Assembly (NCBI GenBank): GCA_036518915.1
Contig: DATDME010000038.1
Coordinates: 1-7,844 of the forward strand
Source: GCA-016699105 sp036518915
GTDB taxonomy: Bacteria > Patescibacteriota > Saccharimonadia > UBA4664
Direction of reading: 5' to 3'
DNA length: 7,844 nucleotides
Under the pieces are notes generated by a model that was not told the origin of the DNA, did no database searches, and was given only the letters and a program-made list of their open reading frames with translations. The translations under genes and the position numbers were made by a program. The number at the start of each line of letters is the position of its first letter. Within the stretch, counting starts at the first letter, position 1. This document shows, one piece after another, positions 5,840 to 7,844 of this stretch.

Positions 5840-7217
5840 TGAACCCTCCCGTCTGGGTGGCGGTATTGCCGCTCTTCGTGACGGCGATATCCCAGGCGCC
5901 GGTGGCCGCGCCCGTCAGGTCCACACTACACGTCAGCTTGGTATTGCCCCCGCTCGACGTGCAGCCGGTGGCGTTGATGTCAGATTGGCCGCTCAGCTTC
6001 AGCTTCACCGACGTGCCGCTTGAGAGATTCGTGCCCGTAATGGCAAAGCTGACGCTGGCCGTGCCGGTTTGGGCGCTGGTGGGCGTCACGGAGCTCACCG
6101 TCGGCCAGGTACTGTCATTGCTCACCACCAGCGTGACCGTCAAGCTTGAATTGGGGTTGAGCGCCGCCGGCTGGTATGGTGATGACGACACCAGGTACCA
6201 GCCGCTGGGCGCTTTAAAGTTATATGAATCCCATTCCATGCCGGTCAGCGTAATGTCGCCGTTGGAATCCGTGGTGGACAACAGGCCATTACCGCTCGAG
6301 TCGCCGTACTTATACACGGTGGGGTTTTGCTTAATCATCTTGCTGCCGGTTATCGTCACCGTAAAGTTGCTCTTGGGGTTGCCGGACGTATCCACCACGT
6401 GCGCGTACAATGTACTCACCCGGTCAATCGCCAGCGTCAGCTGGGTAATTTGTTGCGCCAACACATTCGGGTTGAGCTTCACGGCCGTTTGCGCGCCGGG
6501 CGGGTCAGGAATCGTGCCGTCGGTCGAGTAGCCAGGCAGGCTGGCCGTCACCTGGTAACGGTTGGCGGAGTCAGGCGGCAGCTTCGGGATGATCACAAAC
6601 CCGTTGTTATCCGTCGTGGTCGCGATGTTCACATTCGGGTTGGGGTTGGTGTTTACGATGGTGACGTTGGCATTGGGAATACCCACGCCGCTGGCGTCAA
6701 TCACCTTAATGCTCAAGATGCCTGTGCTCGAGGACGTCTCGGCCGCCTTGCCGGCAATGTCGGTGGTCACCGTGGCCACCTTCTGCCCGCTCGACTTCAG
6801 CGTCACGGTAATCTGCGCCTTTTTGTAGTCGTACGGATACAGGTCCTGCGGCTTGCCGGCGGCCGGCCCACTGGCGCACGGGCACGAAGCATAGCCGTCG
6901 TACGGGTCATCCACGTAAAACACCTCGGTCTTAACGGTGAACTTGTAGTTGTCGCGGGTAACCGTTTGGGTATCCGGAATGTTGCCGGGTGGATAAATCG
7001 TGCCGTTTTGGGTGGCCACCGAGTCATACGGCAGGTCGCGCAGCTGCTCCATATACTCGTTAGCGATGCCTAGCCCAATCGCCCGGGCCTTGCCCAGCGT
7101 CACGGTTTGGATATTCGAAATATACAGCGCGCCAATCGCCGCGATCATCACCGCCATAATGGCGACACTGAACACTACTTCTACCAGGGTAAATCCCCGC
7201 TCACCTGCGCGCGTCAT
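5826..7217 (-). CDS. PilV/GspI-type minor prepilin fused to three beta-sandwich-like extracellular domains
   Basis: This 463-residue protein has a leader MTRAGERG, cleavage after Gly8, and FTLVEVVFSVAIMAVMIAAI with Glu at +5 (Glu13), a classical prepilin start of the PilV/GspI type. A globular section follows to about 160 (with a CPC motif at 112-114). Three extensions come after: about 165-250 (GILSIKVIDASGVGIPNANVTIVN), which has the shape of a carboxypeptidase-regulatory/CnaB-like fold; about 265-365 (STLYAHVVDTSGNPKSNFTVTI), which looks like a second such unit; and about 371-463 (WPTVSSVTPTSAQTGTASVS), which resembles an IPT/TIG-like Ig domain, with a possible Cys419-Cys430 disulfide. Ordinary PilV/GspI proteins are 120-200 residues, so this is a fusion with surface-adhesin modules. 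No Shine-Dalgarno site precedes the ATG; a TATAAT lies six bases upstream, which suggests leaderless translation. Adhesive function is inference. Confidence 0.9.
   Translation of the reverse strand: MTRAGERGFTLVEVVFSVAIMAVMIAAIGALYISNIQTVTLGKARAIGLGIANEYMEQLRDLPYDSVATQNGTIYPPGNIPDTQTVTRDNYKFTVKTEVFYVDDPYDGYASCPCASGPAAGKPQDLYPYDYKKAQITVTLKSSGQKVATVTTDIAGKAAETSSSTGILSIKVIDASGVGIPNANVTIVNTNPNPNVNIATTTDNNGFVIIPKLPPDSANRYQVTASLPGYSTDGTIPDPPGAQTAVKLNPNVLAQQITQLTLAIDRVSTLYAHVVDTSGNPKSNFTVTITGSKMIKQNPTVYKYGDSSGNGLLSTTDSNGDITLTGMEWDSYNFKAPSGWYLVSSSPYQPAALNPNSSLTVTLVVSNDSTWPTVSSVTPTSAQTGTASVSFAITGTNLSSGTSVKLKLSGQSDINATGCTSSGGNTKLTCSVDLTGAATGAWDIAVTKSGNTATQTGGFNVTP
5845..5849 (-). promoter_or_regulatory. 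Shine-Dalgarno site setting the PilW-like start inside the upstream gene
   Basis: The minus strand reads GGGAGGGTTCAATG, so GGAGG lies five bases before the ATG at 5839. The site is within the coding end of the PilV-like gene. It supports the overlapping start and rules against a frame read only by termination-reinitiation. Confidence 0.7.
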
Positions 7218-7223
7218 GCCCGC

Positions 7224-7229
7224 ATTATA
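7224..7229 (-). promoter_or_regulatory. Predicted -10 element giving a leaderless minor-prepilin mRNA
   Basis: A perfect TATAAT lies on the minus strand, followed by GCGGGC and then the ATG at 7217. A start seven bases after the hexamer would fall on the A of the ATG. There is no Shine-Dalgarno site, and the prepilin leader leaves no workable downstream start, so a leaderless message is the simplest reading. The -35 is poor: with a 17-bp spacer it would be TTTTTG (7247-7252), part of the terminator's T-tract. Confidence 0.5.
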
Positions 7230-7247
7230 CCGCTTATGGCTGACAAC

Positions 7248-7280
7248 AAAAAGTGGAGCCCGCGCGGGGCTCCACTTTTT
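7248..7280 (-). terminator. Strong intrinsic terminator after the pilin gene
   Basis: A perfect 14-bp inverted repeat (AAAAAGTGGAGCCC at 7248-7261 and its complement at 7267-7280) encloses a 5-base GCGCG loop. On the minus strand a GC-rich stem is followed by TTTTTGTTGT, the form of a rho-independent terminator, 23 bp after the pilin stop. The symmetric A and T tracts would also let it work on the + strand, but no + strand gene reads into it. It probably keeps pilin mRNA abundant relative to the minor prepilins, with partial readthrough possible. Confidence 0.9.
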
Positions 7281-7303
7281 TGCTAATAGGGGACGATCGG
7301 AAC

Positions 7304-7747
7304 CTAGTTGCCGTTGGCCAACTGGAAGACTTTGGTCGTACAGCTGGTGTTGTTCGAACTGGCCGGCGCGATCACGCTGTCACCAGCGTCCTGGTCATTC
7401 TCCAAGCAGGCCGAGAGGGTGTAAGTGGTGTTGGAGTTGGCCGGAGTGTAGGTGTAAACGAACGGCGACACGTTCTTGGGGTCGGTCGGCAGGGTCTTGA
7501 TGATCGGCGCCGAGCCGGTGGTCAAATCAGACAAGGCCGCCGGGTAAACATTGTTGTTCACAAAGTATTCTTCCAGGCCCTTGCGGACAGTCGTGATGTC
7601 TGTCTTGCGCTTCGTGTCGCGGGCCTTCTTTGGCGCAGATGTGATAGTCGGGATAATCAACAGCGCCAAAATACCAATGATCACGATCACGATCAAAAGC
7701 TCGAGGAGCGTGAAACCACCTTCTTTTTTAATGATTTTGTTTAACAC
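7304..7747 (-). CDS. Type IV pilin, probable major subunit (PilA-like)
   Basis: The 147-residue prepilin has a basic leader MLNKIIKKEGG, cleavage after Gly11, then FTLLELLIVIVIIGILALLIIP with Glu at +5 (Glu16), needed for methylation and assembly. After the helix come KARDTKRKTD (41-50) and GLEEYFVNNNVYP (57-69), a pattern common in pilins of candidate-phyla bacteria, then a small beta domain with TLPTDP (85-90) and two cysteines (114, 136) that may close a C-terminal D-region loop. The start codon is GTG at 7745-7747, fixed by a perfect ribosome site upstream. Size, strong promoter, strong ribosome site and its own terminator fit the main fibre subunit; a highly expressed pseudopilin, for example for DNA uptake, cannot be excluded. 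Confidence 0.93.
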   Translation of the reverse strand: MLNKIIKKEGGFTLLELLIVIVIIGILALLIIPTITSAPKKARDTKRKTDITTVRKGLEEYFVNNNVYPAALSDLTTGSAPIIKTLPTDPKNVSPFVYTYTPANSNTTYTLSACLENDQDAGDSVIAPASSNNTSCTTKVFQLANGN

Positions 7748-7753
7748 GAGTGC

Positions 7754-7764
7754 TCACCTCCTTA
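7754..7764 (-). promoter_or_regulatory. Eleven-base Shine-Dalgarno site of the pilin gene
   Basis: The minus strand reads TAAGGAGGTGA, complementary to the usual 16S rRNA tail over 11 bases, with GGAGG nine bases before the GTG start. It decides the GTG start and contrasts with the weak or absent sites of most other genes in the locus. Confidence 0.88.
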
Positions 7765-7778
7765 GTTTTTGCGGTCAC

Positions 7779-7796
7779 ATAAAGCCAGTGCTTTAT
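7779..7796 (-). promoter_or_regulatory. Stem-loop in the pilin 5' untranslated region
   Basis: A perfect 7-bp inverted repeat (ATAAAGC and GCTTTAT) encloses a 4-base loop. It lies just downstream of the predicted transcription start and about 15 bases before the Shine-Dalgarno site, so it would sit at the 5' end of the pilin mRNA. It may protect the message from 5' decay; this role is inferred. Confidence 0.5.
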
Positions 7797-7804
7797 TTAA
7801 GCTT

Positions 7805-7833
7805 AGAATAAAGAGCTTACGGTTATTTGTCAA
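7805..7833 (-). promoter_or_regulatory. Sigma-70-type promoter of the pilin gene
   Basis: On the minus strand a consensus -35 TTGACA (7828-7833) and a -10 TATTCT (7805-7810, four of six matches) are separated by exactly 17 bp in AT-rich DNA. Transcription would start near 7797-7799, leaving a leader of about 50 bases with a stem-loop and a strong ribosome site. An imperfect repeat CTTTATT/AATAAAG flanks the -10 and start region and could be an operator. Confidence 0.75.
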
Positions 7834-7844
7834 ATGTAAATGAA

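Noticed and set aside
5839..6531. 230-residue + strand frame opposite the PilV-like gene
   Set aside because: Although hydrophobic enough to suggest membrane helices, it is fully antisense to the beta-rich prepilin extension, whose Val/Thr codons reverse into hydrophobic residues.
6327..7073. 248-residue + strand frame opposite the PilV-like gene
   Set aside because: Arg/His/Val/Gly-rich antisense shadow; the minus frame has a clear prepilin signal and domain structure.
7231..7246. TTGTCA as a -35 for the minor-prepilin promoter
   Set aside because: It matches TTGACA well but leaves only 11 bp to the TATAAT, too short for sigma-70.

Overview
The window looks like a piece of a bacterial chromosome, most likely from a Candidate Phyla Radiation (Patescibacteria) member. 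This assignment is an inference. It rests on the style of the major pilin (an ARDxKR motif after the transmembrane helix, a YTLSACLEN stretch, a two-cysteine tail), on a PilM-PilN-PilO operon that continues into a tiny one-helix protein instead of a recognisable PilP or secretin, and on the tightly overlapping genes. TGA works as a stop throughout, so the recoded Gracilibacteria/SR1 code is not in use. I cannot name a lower taxon from the sequence alone.

Layout. Positions 1-1274 run on the + strand: the 3' end of a repeat-rich, probably coiled-coil protein, joined by an ATGA stop/start overlap to a complete ruvB (Holliday-junction branch-migration ATPase). Everything from 1359 to the right end lies on the - strand and belongs to a type IV pilus locus. 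In transcription order it reads: major-pilin-like gene (7747-7304), an intrinsic terminator, a PilV/GspI-type minor prepilin with a long Ig-like extension (7217-5826), a GspJ/PilW-type minor prepilin (5839-5222), a PilX/GspK-like prepilin with a large C-terminal domain (5225-3867), a 72-bp gap holding a predicted promoter, then pilM (3794-2739), pilN (2742-2197), pilO (2197-1643) and a 95-residue bitopic protein (1646-1359). ruvB and this locus converge, with 84 bp between the stop codons.

How the genes may work together. PilM, PilN and PilO would form the cytoplasmic and inner alignment platform of the pilus machine. The 95-residue protein sits where pilP would be and may be a reduced stand-in. 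The abundant pilin would build the fibre. The three minor prepilins, two of them with large extracellular domains, would form the initiating and adhesive tip. The motor ATPases, the PilC platform protein and the prepilin peptidase are not in the window.

Regulation visible in the sequence. The pilin has a strong promoter (TTGACA, 17-bp spacer, TATTCT), an 11-base Shine-Dalgarno match and a GTG start, followed by a terminator 23 bp past its stop. The minor-prepilin gene downstream has a perfect TATAAT only six bases before its ATG, which suggests a leaderless mRNA. The pilM promoter has the same geometry but points at a 7-codon upstream ORF that joins pilM through TAATG. There are no RNA genes, insertion sequences or CRISPR arrays, and no gene-free stretch over 300 bases.
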